A stretch of 64,000 bases of DNA from Solobacterium sp. (GTDB lineage: Bacteria > Bacillota_I > Bacilli_A > Erysipelotrichales > Erysipelotrichaceae), in contig JAFRCE010000004.1 of NCBI GenBank assembly GCA_017404505.1, forward strand, positions 62,001 to 126,000. The letters run 5' to 3'. Shown piece by piece: positions 41,007-48,843 of this stretch. The notes below the pieces were generated by a model. It did no database searches, was not told the DNA's origin, and saw only the letters and a list, made by a program, of their open reading frames with translations. The stretch's first letter is position 1. Each line of letters opens with the position of its first letter. The translations under genes were made by a program, and so were the position numbers.

Positions 41007-41737
41007 TACGGTTTCGGATACGTACTCGGCACGTAGAATTCCTGCATGTCTTCCAGACGGATGCAGCCAAGCGAATAGCCGTACACACAGCCGCAGTCGA
41101 TATGCAGAATGGTGTCATTCTTGCCATGGGCAATGATGCCGGAGAATTCTTCGCCATAGGTGAAGGTCGGCATATGTCCGACGATCAGTGTCGTGCCGTC
41201 TTCCAGCGGGTTGTCGTCCAGACCGATATGGGCCCAGATAAGGATCTTCTCGGGAACCTTCTTCATATCGATATGACCGGAAGCGTCCGGTTCGTCGGCG
41301 ATCATTCCGGCATGGACAAGCAGGAACTTGCGGCCGTTGACCTTCAGCCATTTGTACAGAAGCTTGTCCTCGAGATACAGCTTGATGTCATAGCACTGCG
41401 GGAAAGAGAGATCCATGAACTGATCCATGGTGGAGTAGCCGCCGTTGTAGTGGAGCCAGTTCATCATGTCATCTGTCATGTCGACCGAGTTGTTGTCCTT
41501 CTTGGCGTCGATCAGTTCCTGGCAGTAGCGGGCAAGCCACACGTCATGGTTGCCGAAAATCAGATGCATATTATCGTACTGCATGATTTCCAGCAGTAAA
41601 GGAATGGATTCCCGGCCGCGGTCGCAGATATCGCCGTTGATCCACATTTCGTCGTAGTCATTAAAACCGATCAAATCAAGCATGGCGTCAAATTCTTCTT
41701 TGCAGCCGTGCAGATCACTGATTACATATGTTGACAT
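41003..41737 (-). CDS. PPP-family metallophosphoesterase (serine/threonine phosphatase / ApaH-like)
   Basis: 244 residues. The metal-binding motifs are all present: YVISDLHGCKEEF, INGDICDRGRESI, LIFGNHDVW, LLVHAG and LIVGHMPT. Members act as protein phosphatases or dinucleoside tetraphosphatases, and substrate choice cannot be read from sequence. GAGGTACCC before the ATG gives the start. It converges on the MATE gene with no terminator between them: the two stop codons overlap. Confidence 0.87.
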   Translation of the reverse strand: MSTYVISDLHGCKEEFDAMLDLIGFNDYDEMWINGDICDRGRESIPLLLEIMQYDNMHLIFGNHDVWLARYCQELIDAKKDNNSVDMTDDMMNWLHYNGGYSTMDQFMDLSFPQCYDIKLYLEDKLLYKWLKVNGRKFLLVHAGMIADEPDASGHIDMKKVPEKILIWAHIGLDDNPLEDGTTLIVGHMPTFTYGEEFSGIIAHGKNDTILHIDCGCVYGYSLGCIRLEDMQEFYVPSTYPKPY

Positions 41738-41806
41738 GGGTACCTCAAACTAAACTCATTGTAGCACAAAAACAAATAACGATTGCGTAAAAGAGATATA
41801 TTCACA

Positions 41807-41827
41807 AGCAAAATGTTTTGCTATAAT
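41807..41827 (+). promoter_or_regulatory. yebC promoter overlapped by a perfect palindrome
   Basis: An extended -10 TGCTATAAT (41819-41827) is overlapped by the inverted repeat AGCAAAA-TG-TTTTGCT (41807-41822). A repressor bound there would block the -10. TTCACA at 41801 is a -35 candidate with a short spacer. Confidence 0.5.
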
Positions 41828-41868
41828 ACTTACGTTCATTTGCATAAATTGGAAGGGAGAAAACACTT

Positions 41869-42603
41869 ATGGGAAGAGCACATGAAGTCCGCGCGGCATC
41901 CATGGCCAAAACAGCGGCAATCAAATCTAAGCTGTATTCCAGATTCGGAAAAGAATTATATATCGCAGCGAAGAGTGGTGTTCCTGATCCGGATATGAAC
42001 CTCACCTTAAAGAGAAAAATCGCTGAAGCCAAGTCCAATCAGGTTCCTGCTGATGTTATCAAGAGAGCCATCGACAAGGCCAAGGGCGGTTCTGATGAGA
42101 GTTACGATGAAGCCCGTTATGAAGGCTTTGGTCCGAACGGCAGCACAATTATTGTTGACTGTCTGACCGACAATACAAACAGATCCTACACAAACGTGAA
42201 AACAGCCTTCAACAAGAGCTACGGTGCGAAGCTGGCCGGTGCCGGCGCCGTATCCTTCGGCTATGAGAATGTCGGTCTGTTCGAATTCCCGTATACGGAT
42301 GAGGAAGCTATGCTGGATGCGATGATGGAAGGTGACGTCGACGTTCTCGATATCACCGTCGATGACGACGAAATGACCGTCAAGACATCCTTCACCGATT
42401 TCGGCAAGGCCCAGGAAGTCATCGAAAAGCTGATTCCGAATATCGAATTCGATACCTGTGAAGCGACGATGCTGCCGAACGAATATGTCGAACTGACAGA
42501 TCCGGAAGACATTGAAGGTTTCCACAAGCTGATGGATATGCTGAACGAGGTAGACGACGTCAACAAGATCTACCACAACGTCAGAATTCCAAGCGAAGCA
42601 TAA
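41869..42603 (+). CDS. YebC/PmpR-family protein (YeeN type)
   Basis: 244 residues. MGRAHEVRAASMAKTAAIKS at the N terminus, VPADVIKRAIDKAKGG, YEGFGPNGSTIIVDCLTDN and the acidic C-terminal domain are family hallmarks. YebC proteins were long called transcription regulators and more recently have been linked to translation of difficult peptide stretches. Both views come from the literature on homologues. GGAAGGGAG precedes the ATG. Confidence 0.92.
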   Translation: MGRAHEVRAASMAKTAAIKSKLYSRFGKELYIAAKSGVPDPDMNLTLKRKIAEAKSNQVPADVIKRAIDKAKGGSDESYDEARYEGFGPNGSTIIVDCLTDNTNRSYTNVKTAFNKSYGAKLAGAGAVSFGYENVGLFEFPYTDEEAMLDAMMEGDVDVLDITVDDDEMTVKTSFTDFGKAQEVIEKLIPNIEFDTCEATMLPNEYVELTDPEDIEGFHKLMDMLNEVDDVNKIYHNVRIPSEA

Positions 42604-42610
42604 GCACACG

Positions 42611-42636
42611 AACCGGCGTGATGCCGGTTTTTGTTT
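42611..42636 (+). terminator. Terminator after yebC
   Basis: Stem AACCGGC / GCCGGTT with a GTGAT loop and a TTTGTTTT tail. Confidence 0.8.
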
Positions 42637-42639
42637 TGG

Positions 42640-42667
42640 TTGAAAAAAGGGGACAGCAGCGTATAAT
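42640..42667 (+). promoter_or_regulatory. Promoter for queT
   Basis: TTGAAA and TATAAT with a 16-base spacer, the clearest two-box promoter in the window. Transcription should start near 42674. Confidence 0.75.
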
Positions 42668-42668
42668 A

Positions 42669-42731
42669 GGGAATCGTGGTGTTGATGCCACCGTCGGTAG
42701 CGGCTACCCGACGTATACCCAAAATAAGGAG
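42669..42731 (+). promoter_or_regulatory. Structured queT leader, candidate preQ1 riboswitch (class not assigned)
   Basis: Two hairpins follow the promoter: GTGGT / GCCAC (42676-42691) and a stronger one, CGTCGGTAG paired with CTACCCGACG (42692-42713), apparently enclosed by GGG (42669-42671) and CCC (42718-42720) just before AAGGAG. QueT genes are commonly preceded by preQ1 riboswitches that hide the ribosome site. I could not match the sequence to preQ1-I or preQ1-II, so the ligand is inferred from the gene. Confidence 0.45.
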
Positions 42732-42741
42732 AATTACATTA

Positions 42742-43254
42742 ATGGACACTAAGAAACTTACCCGGATCGCCATGATCGCGGCGGTCTATACGGCGCTCTG
42801 TTTCGCGCCGGGTCTGAATATGATTGCTTTCGGTCAGATTCAGGTCAGACTCGCGGAAGCACTGACGATGCTGCCGCTGATCTACCAGCCGGCCATTGCC
42901 GGTGTTACCCTCGGCTGCTTTCTCAGCAACCTGATCGGTGCCATGACCGGTCTGAACCCGACCGGCATGCTCGACTCCGTCATCGGCACAGCAGCGACAC
43001 TGCTGGCTGCCTACTTCACCTGGAAATTCAGAGACCGCAAAGTGAACGGTATCCCGGTCCTTTCGATTCTGATGCCGGTGGTCTTCAATTTCTTCTTTGT
43101 CGGCGCTGAACTGGCTTATCTGTTCATGCCGGACAGCTTCATCACCGGACTGTTCATCAACGGCTTCTTCGTTGCGGTCGGTGAAATCATCGCGTGCACG
43201 CTTGGCTATATTCTCGTCAGGCAGCTTGCGAAAAAAGACATCTTTAAAGAATAA
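42742..43254 (+). CDS. queT: Queuosine precursor transporter QueT
   Basis: 170 residues, five to six membrane helices. LTRIAMIAAVYTALCFAPGLN, GQIQVRLAEALTMLPLIYQPAIAGVTLGCFLSNL and LDSVIGTAATLLAAY are typical of QueT, the membrane component that brings a queuosine precursor into the cell with an ECF module. AAGGAGAATTACATTA sets the start. An in-frame ATG at 42676 would read through the structured leader and is rejected. No ECF ATPase genes are adjacent, which is normal for this group. Confidence 0.88.
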   Translation: MDTKKLTRIAMIAAVYTALCFAPGLNMIAFGQIQVRLAEALTMLPLIYQPAIAGVTLGCFLSNLIGAMTGLNPTGMLDSVIGTAATLLAAYFTWKFRDRKVNGIPVLSILMPVVFNFFFVGAELAYLFMPDSFITGLFINGFFVAVGEIIACTLGYILVRQLAKKDIFKE

Positions 43255-43259
43255 ACAGG

Positions 43260-43289
43260 AAAATGATCCAGCCGCGGATCATTTTTTTA
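43260..43289 (+). terminator. Terminator after queT
   Basis: Stem AAATGATCC / GGATCATTT with an AGCCGC loop and a T run. Confidence 0.85.
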
Positions 43290-43290
43290 T

Positions 43291-43338
43291 GTGCACAAAG
43301 ACTTCAGGATTGTTCACATAAACTTCAGAATGCATTCA
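43291..43338 (+). promoter_or_regulatory. TTCA repeats at 10-11 bp spacing (PHO-box-like)
   Basis: TTCA occurs at 43303, 43313, 43324 and 43335, preceded by the related TGCA at 43292, giving steps of 11, 10, 11 and 11. The longer blocks GTGCACAAAGACTTCAGGAT and GTTCACATAAACTTCAGAAT are 16/20 identical. Direct repeats on one face of the helix are bound by PhoB/PhoP-type response regulators. The downstream gene is for polyphosphate. Possible -10 boxes are CATACT (43349-43354) and TAACAT (43361-43366). Confidence 0.55.
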
Positions 43339-43394
43339 TTTTCCGACCATACTGACCCGGTAACATTACAGCTGTAAAGACAAGGAGGCCGAAA

Positions 43395-44168
43395 ATGAGC
43401 GAAGAAAGAAATGAAGTCATTGACGTATTCCAGCGGGTGGAAGACAAATATGAACTGACACCGGCCCAGGCGGAAATGTTCATCCAGCTGTGCGGCCGGC
43501 ATATCAAAGAAGATGTTTATTATAAATACACGGTACAGAGTGTCTACTACGACACAGCCGGTTCGGATCTGATCATTCACAGCCTCACGAAACCTGACTA
43601 CAAGATGAAATTGAGACTGCGCAGCTATGGCCAGCCGGACGGCAGAAAACCGGTCTTTCTGGAAACCAAGAAGAAATTTGACGATATCGTATACAAACGC
43701 CGCATTGTCCTGAACGAAGAGGAAGCGGAACAGTATCTCGAATACGGCATTCCGCATCACGTGCATAACAACACAGCCGACGAGATCGAATACATCATGA
43801 ACTTCTACAATCCGGAAGCCCGGGTGCTGATCATCTACGACCGAGAATGTTACGCGGCCGTCGATGAACAGGATGTCCGCATCACCTTCGACACCAATAT
43901 CCGCTACCGTACCGATCACGTGAGTCTTTACGAGGACGGCACGGAAAAGAAACTGGCGGAAGGGAAGGTCATGCTGGAGGTCAAAGCCATGAACCGCTAT
44001 CCGCTCTGGCTGGTCAGGATCCTCTCCAGAATGAACCTGCGGCAGACTTCGTTTTCCAAATACGGAACGATCTATACCATCAATTTTGAAAAAACCGGAA
44101 GAACGAGAAAAATCCCGGAACATGTATATACAGAAAAGGAGAATCGAGTATGTTCACTTCAGTATTAA
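43395..44168 (+). CDS. VTC-domain protein, polyphosphate polymerase-like
   Basis: 257 residues matching the VTC catalytic tunnel domain: RVEDKYELTPAQ, SVYYDTAGSDL, KMKLRLRSYG (basic substrate residues), PVFLETKKKFDD, IYDRECYA and VMLEVKAM. Yeast Vtc4 makes polyphosphate from ATP with this fold, and bacterial homologues are usually annotated polyphosphate polymerase domain proteins. CAAGGAGGCCGAAA precedes the ATG. It overlaps the DUF4956 membrane protein by 19 bases, the usual partner. Confidence 0.85.
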   Translation: MSEERNEVIDVFQRVEDKYELTPAQAEMFIQLCGRHIKEDVYYKYTVQSVYYDTAGSDLIIHSLTKPDYKMKLRLRSYGQPDGRKPVFLETKKKFDDIVYKRRIVLNEEEAEQYLEYGIPHHVHNNTADEIEYIMNFYNPEARVLIIYDRECYAAVDEQDVRITFDTNIRYRTDHVSLYEDGTEKKLAEGKVMLEVKAMNRYPLWLVRILSRMNLRQTSFSKYGTIYTINFEKTGRTRKIPEHVYTEKENRVCSLQY

Positions 44169-44824
44169 ACGGTGCTGTTTCAAGCTTAAGCATTACCGCC
44201 GTCCTGCTTTGTCTGGCGGCGTCTGTCATATGCGGTCTTTTGATCGCCCTGGTCTATCGGGCCTGCGAGCATCCCAACAAAGGCTTCTCACTGACCCTGG
44301 CAATTCTGCCGGCGATCGTGCAGGTCATTATCCTGATGGTCAACGGCAATCTCGGCGTCGGTGTGGCGGTTGCCGGAAGTTTCTCACTGGTCCGTTTCCG
44401 TTCCCTGCCGGGCAAGGCGAGTGATATTCTGATCATCTTCCTGGCCATGGGCATCGGCTTATGCACCGGCATGGGCTATATCTGGTTCGCTCTGGCGGCG
44501 ACGGTAGCGGTCTGCGCGCTGTATCTGATCTATGCCAAAACAGGCATTCTGGAAGCGGACGGCACCTACCGCAACATCCGTATCAACATGCCGGAAGACC
44601 TCGATTACACAAATGTGTTTGACGAAGTATTCAAAAAGTACACGACATCGTATCAGATCGAATCCGTGCGCACTCTGAACCTTGGCACGATGTTCCAGGC
44701 GGAATACAGCATCCGTCTGAGAAACGTCGCGGAAGAAAAGACGATGATCGATCAGATCAGAGTCCGCAACGGCAACCTGCCGGTCATCTGTGGCCGTGCT
44801 TCCACGATCGCCGGCGAACTGTGA
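44150..44824 (+). CDS. DUF4956 membrane protein, partner of the VTC protein
   Basis: 224 residues. Four hydrophobic segments in the first 130 residues, with the family motif SFSLVRFRSLPGKASD between them, then a soluble domain of about 95 residues. AAAAGGAGAATCGAGT within the end of the preceding gene provides its ribosome site. DUF4956 genes regularly follow VTC-domain genes. A role in moving polyphosphate across or anchoring synthesis at the membrane is inferred. Confidence 0.83.
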   Translation: MFTSVLNGAVSSLSITAVLLCLAASVICGLLIALVYRACEHPNKGFSLTLAILPAIVQVIILMVNGNLGVGVAVAGSFSLVRFRSLPGKASDILIIFLAMGIGLCTGMGYIWFALAATVAVCALYLIYAKTGILEADGTYRNIRINMPEDLDYTNVFDEVFKKYTTSYQIESVRTLNLGTMFQAEYSIRLRNVAEEKTMIDQIRVRNGNLPVICGRASTIAGEL

Positions 44825-44840
44825 AAAAACATAAAGCAAT

Positions 44841-44864
44841 TGACAGGCCCAGCCTGTCTTTTTT
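44841..44864 (+). terminator. Terminator after DUF4956 gene
   Basis: Stem GACAGGC / GCCTGTC, CCA loop, six Ts. The next promoter begins immediately. Confidence 0.85.
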
Positions 44865-44872
44865 GGTACAAT
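44864..44872 (+). promoter_or_regulatory. Extended -10 promoter for the ABC exporter
   Basis: TGGTACAAT directly behind the terminator T run. The leader would be only 10-16 bases. Confidence 0.55.
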
Positions 44873-44894
44873 TACAGACAGGAGAGTAATGTCT

Positions 44895-46715
44895 ATGTCC
44901 ATGCGAGGAGGCCGCGGCGGCAAGTTTCTCAGTGAAGAAGAAAAGCAGAATGCCCCGAAGATCACGAAAGAACTTCTGATCCGGGTATTTTCCTATCTGA
45001 AGCCTTACTGGAAACAGATGCTGCTGGTGTTTGCGGCAATTATTGTATCGTCCATCCTTTCAATCTATCCGAGTATTCTCACCGGCCGGATCATCGACGA
45101 AGGTCTGATCGGCCGCAATCTCGATCTGCTGATCAAGCTGATCATCATTTCTTTGTGTGTCACTCTGGGCTCCAATCTGATCGGTGTTCTGGAAAGCTAT
45201 CTGAATACCTGGATCGCCCAGCATATTACCTATGACATGCGCAACGAGATGTACCAGCATCTGCAGCAGATGTCACACCGTTTCTTCACGACCAACAGCC
45301 AGGGCGATATCATTACCCGCATGACCAGTGATATCGACGGCGTCAAGCAGATCATCACCAACACGTTCCGCTCGATCCTGTCCAATTCCATTACCCTGGT
45401 GGTCGCGGTTGTCGCCATGTTCCAGAAGAACGTCGTTCTGGCCCTTGTCGGCATCGTCATCGTGCCGCTGTTCACGATCCCGACGCGGACAGCCGGCAAG
45501 ACCAGATGGTCTTTGACCAATGAAGCCCAGGCCTGCAACGACGAGATCAACGGCATTCTGAACGAGACGCTTTCAGTCTCCGGCCAGCTGCTGGTCAAAC
45601 TGTTCGGCATGGAGAAACAGGAATTCGAAAAATACCGCGCCGTCAACGAAAAGATGGTGAACCTGAATGTCAAGGAAGCCATGGCCGGCCGCTGGTTCAT
45701 GGTCATCATCAGCACGATCTCTTCGATCGGACCGATGCTGATGTATCTGATCGGCGGCATCCTGATGATGAAATATGACCACGACCTTTCGGTCGGTGAC
45801 ATTTCCGTTCTGGTCACGCTGCTTGGCAGAATGTACGGCCCGGTCAATCAGCTGCTGAATATCCAGGTCGACTGGATCCGTTCGATGGCGATGTTCACCC
45901 GCATCTTCGATTACTTCGATCTGCCGATCGAAATCAAAAACAAGGAAAACGCCCTGATTCCGGAAACGGCAGAGGGAAATATCTCATTCGAACATGTATG
46001 GTTCCAGTATGACGAAGACAAGATGATCCTCAAGAACATCTGCTTCGACCTCAAGAGCGGCAACAGTATCGCCATCGTCGGACCTTCCGGCTCCGGCAAG
46101 TCGACGACGGTCAACCTGATTCCGCGTCTTTATGACGTGACCAGGGGAGCGGTGAAGTTCGACGGCCATGATGTCCGTGATCTTGATCTTGCCTGGCTGC
46201 GCGACAATATCGGTGTCGTCACCCAGGAAACATATCTATTCAACGGCACGATCCGTGAGAACCTGCTGTACGCCAAACCGGACGCCACCCAGGAAGAACT
46301 CGAGGAAGCCTGCCGCAAGGCCAATATCCATGACTTTATCGTCAGTCAGGAAAAGGGCTATGACACACCGGTCGGCAACCGCGGTCTGAAACTGTCCGGC
46401 GGTGAGAAGCAGCGTATTTCCATCGCCCGTATCCTGCTCAAGGATCCGTATGTCATGATCTTCGACGAAGCGACCGCTTCCCTGGATTCGATCAGTGAAA
46501 AGGCGATCCAGGATGCCATCGATCCGCTGATCGACGACCGTACTTCGATCCTGATCGCCCATCGTCTTTCCACCATCCTGCACGCTGACGAAATTCTTGT
46601 CGTTAAGGACGGTGAAATCGTGGAACGCGGCACCCATAAGGAACTGGTCAATGCCGGCGGCGTATATACCGAACTTTACAATACCCAGTTCAAGGTACCG
46701 GAACTGACACAATAG
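44895..46715 (+). CDS. ABC-type exporter half-transporter (membrane plus ATPase)
   Basis: About 606 residues. Six membrane helices in the first 320 residues, then the ATPase: Walker A GPSGSGKSTTV, Q-loop TQETYLFNGTIRENLL, signature LSGGEKQRISIAR, Walker B VMIFDEATASLDS, H-loop IAHRLST. It resembles MsbA/BmrA multidrug or lipid exporters and works as a dimer, probably a homodimer since no second half lies beside it. It has no C39 peptidase domain. The start among ATGs at 44889, 44895 and 44901 is chosen by spacing from GGAG. Confidence 0.9.
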   Translation: MSMRGGRGGKFLSEEEKQNAPKITKELLIRVFSYLKPYWKQMLLVFAAIIVSSILSIYPSILTGRIIDEGLIGRNLDLLIKLIIISLCVTLGSNLIGVLESYLNTWIAQHITYDMRNEMYQHLQQMSHRFFTTNSQGDIITRMTSDIDGVKQIITNTFRSILSNSITLVVAVVAMFQKNVVLALVGIVIVPLFTIPTRTAGKTRWSLTNEAQACNDEINGILNETLSVSGQLLVKLFGMEKQEFEKYRAVNEKMVNLNVKEAMAGRWFMVIISTISSIGPMLMYLIGGILMMKYDHDLSVGDISVLVTLLGRMYGPVNQLLNIQVDWIRSMAMFTRIFDYFDLPIEIKNKENALIPETAEGNISFEHVWFQYDEDKMILKNICFDLKSGNSIAIVGPSGSGKSTTVNLIPRLYDVTRGAVKFDGHDVRDLDLAWLRDNIGVVTQETYLFNGTIRENLLYAKPDATQEELEEACRKANIHDFIVSQEKGYDTPVGNRGLKLSGGEKQRISIARILLKDPYVMIFDEATASLDSISEKAIQDAIDPLIDDRTSILIAHRLSTILHADEILVVKDGEIVERGTHKELVNAGGVYTELYNTQFKVPELTQ

Positions 46716-46723
46716 GAGGTCTT

Positions 46724-48268
46724 ATGGCAACAGCATATCTCAACTGCCGGATCAAGGATTCTGACGACACTGCCTTTCTGGTCGAAGGCCATCTGATCAG
46801 CAGAACCGGAAGCGACGAAGAGATCCGTTCCCTGCTGCGGGAAGGCGACGAGACGGTGGAACTGTCCGGTATGTATGTCGTGCCGGGTTTTGCCGACACC
46901 CATATGCATCTGCTGGGCTTAGGTGAATACCTCAGCACTCTGATGCTCAATCACTGTACCGGTTCCGAAGAAGTTCTGGAACTGACCCGCAAGGCGCTTC
47001 CTTCTCTCAAAGAAGGACAGTGGCTCAGAGGCAGAGGCTACCATGACAACCTGCAGATCGACAAAGCAAGCTTGGACGCGATCAGCACCGACGTGCCGAT
47101 CGTCCTGACCAGAGCCTGCGGTCATGTCGCCTGTGTCAACTCGAAGGCACTGGAACTTGCCGGCATCACGGAAGATACGGAAGCAGAGGAAGGCGACATC
47201 GATTATGCCAACGGCATCATCAAGGAAAACGCTCTGCGGCTTCTGAAGAAAGCCTGGAAGGAACCGGACGAGGAAACGCTGAAGGAATATATCCGCAAAG
47301 GCGCAGAGTACTGCAATGCCCATGGCATCACCGCTGTCGGCAGCGACGACTTTGTCAGTTTCACATCATCCTACAAGCCGGCTCTGAAAGCATTCGAGCA
47401 TCTGGCAATGGAAAACGGGATGAACCTGCGCGTGTCCGAGCAGTGCGAATTCCATGATCCGGAAGAATTCAGCAGATTCCTGGATGAAGGATACACGGCC
47501 GGTGTCGGCAGCGACGCCTTCGTGATCGGTCCTTTGAAACTGATCCTGGACGGATCGCTCGGCGCCCGTACAGCAGCCATGACCATGCCTTACAGCGACG
47601 ATCCGGACAGCTGCGGCATCCTGATCTATGACGATGAGGAAGTGGAAACATTCTTTCGCCTGGCCCAGAGCTACAACATGCCGGTCATTTCCCATGCCAT
47701 CGGCGACGCTGCCCTGGATCAGATTCTGGATGTCTATGAACAGAACATGTACGAAGGCAATCCGCTTCATAACGGACTTGTCCACTGTCAGATCATGCGC
47801 AAAGACCAGCTGAAGAAGATCCTGAAACTGAGTCTTTCCTGCTATATCCAGACACTGTTCATCGATTATGACGCCGGCATCCTGGAAGAAAGAGTCGGCG
47901 AAAGAGCGAAGTACAGTTATCCGTTTGCGACATTGTACAGAAACGTTCCGACGGCCAACGGCAGCGACGCACCGGTCGAACTGCCCGATCCGCTGAAAGG
48001 AATCGAACTTGCCGTTACCAGAAAGTCACTGACCAGCGGCAGGACCATGAATGCCTCGGAAGCCATGACCGTAAAGGAAGCCCTGGATTCCTTTACCGAC
48101 AGGGCATATGAACTGCTTGGCATGGAAAACTGCGGAAAGATCAGGAAAGGGTATTTCGCGGATTTTGCCGTACTGTCAGCGGATCCTGAGGAAACAGAAC
48201 CGGAAAAGATCCATGAAATCCCGGTCATGATGACAGTCATGGACGGAAGGACGGTATACGAACGATGA
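46724..48268 (+). CDS. Amidohydrolase family protein (YtcJ-like)
   Basis: 514 residues. The metal motif VVPGFADTHMHLLGLGEYLS near residue 53 and SHAIGDAALDQILDVYEQN match the YtcJ-type amidohydrolases, with GSDAPVELPDPLKGIELAVTRK supplying the catalytic Asp. ATAGGAGGTCTT precedes the ATG, eight bases after the exporter. The substrate is unknown. The next gene is coupled through ATGA. Confidence 0.88.
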   Translation: MATAYLNCRIKDSDDTAFLVEGHLISRTGSDEEIRSLLREGDETVELSGMYVVPGFADTHMHLLGLGEYLSTLMLNHCTGSEEVLELTRKALPSLKEGQWLRGRGYHDNLQIDKASLDAISTDVPIVLTRACGHVACVNSKALELAGITEDTEAEEGDIDYANGIIKENALRLLKKAWKEPDEETLKEYIRKGAEYCNAHGITAVGSDDFVSFTSSYKPALKAFEHLAMENGMNLRVSEQCEFHDPEEFSRFLDEGYTAGVGSDAFVIGPLKLILDGSLGARTAAMTMPYSDDPDSCGILIYDDEEVETFFRLAQSYNMPVISHAIGDAALDQILDVYEQNMYEGNPLHNGLVHCQIMRKDQLKKILKLSLSCYIQTLFIDYDAGILEERVGERAKYSYPFATLYRNVPTANGSDAPVELPDPLKGIELAVTRKSLTSGRTMNASEAMTVKEALDSFTDRAYELLGMENCGKIRKGYFADFAVLSADPEETEPEKIHEIPVMMTVMDGRTVYER

Positions 48269-48792
48269 TCCGCATGGCAGCTCTTTCCGATGCGCAGCGG
48301 TTCGCAGAGATCTACAACCCTTATATCGAAACAACGATGGTGACCTTCGAAGAGAAACCGCTGAGCAGGGAACAGTTCGAAAAACGCATGGAAGGGATCA
48401 TGAAAAAGTATCCCTGGATCGTTTACGAAGAAGAGGGAAAGGTTCTCGGCTATGCCTATCTTTCCGCCTTCAATCCCCGCAGCGCCTATGACTGGACGGC
48501 GGATCTTGCCATCTATGTCGACAGGAAAGAAAAGGGAAAGGGCATCGGTTCGAAACTGATGCGGGCGATCATCGAACTGGCGGAAAAGGATGGTTACCTC
48601 TGGCTGGTTTCAATCGTGACGCAGGGCAACGAAGGTTCGGAAGCGATCCATGAAAAGTTCGGCTTCGATAAAAAGGCTTCGTTCGAAGACTTTGGATACA
48701 AGATGAACAGATGGACCGGCGTCGATTACTATGTAAAGAAACTCGGAACACTTCCGGATCGTCCGGAACGGCCGAGGAACCTATCTCTCTAA
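48265..48792 (+). CDS. GNAT N-acetyltransferase (phosphinothricin acetyltransferase-like)
   Basis: 175 residues. IRMAALSDAQRFAEIYNPYI, TFEEKPLSREQFEKRM, and the acetyl-CoA loop YVDRKEKGKGIGSKLMRAII mark the PAT/YwnH branch of the GNAT fold, with HEKFGFDKKASFEDFGYKMNRW near the end. The usual substrates are amino-acid analogues such as phosphinothricin or methionine sulfone. This one is undetermined. Start inside the ATGA overlap. Confidence 0.88.
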   Translation: MIRMAALSDAQRFAEIYNPYIETTMVTFEEKPLSREQFEKRMEGIMKKYPWIVYEEEGKVLGYAYLSAFNPRSAYDWTADLAIYVDRKEKGKGIGSKLMRAIIELAEKDGYLWLVSIVTQGNEGSEAIHEKFGFDKKASFEDFGYKMNRWTGVDYYVKKLGTLPDRPERPRNLSL

Positions 48793-48807
48793 AGAAATAT
48801 GAAAAAT

Positions 48808-48836
48808 AGCAGCCCGGTTGGGCTGCTTTACTGTTT
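48808..48836. terminator. Bidirectional terminator
   Basis: Stem AGCAGCCC / GGGCTGCT, GGTT loop. T-rich tail on the plus strand and, from the A-rich left flank, on the minus strand. It separates converging genes. Confidence 0.75.
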
Positions 48837-48843
48837 AGGAAGA

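Noticed and set aside
42676-42741. Upstream ATG for queT
   Set aside because: Lies within the structured leader at the predicted transcription start and lacks a ribosome site. Homologues begin near MDTKKLTR.
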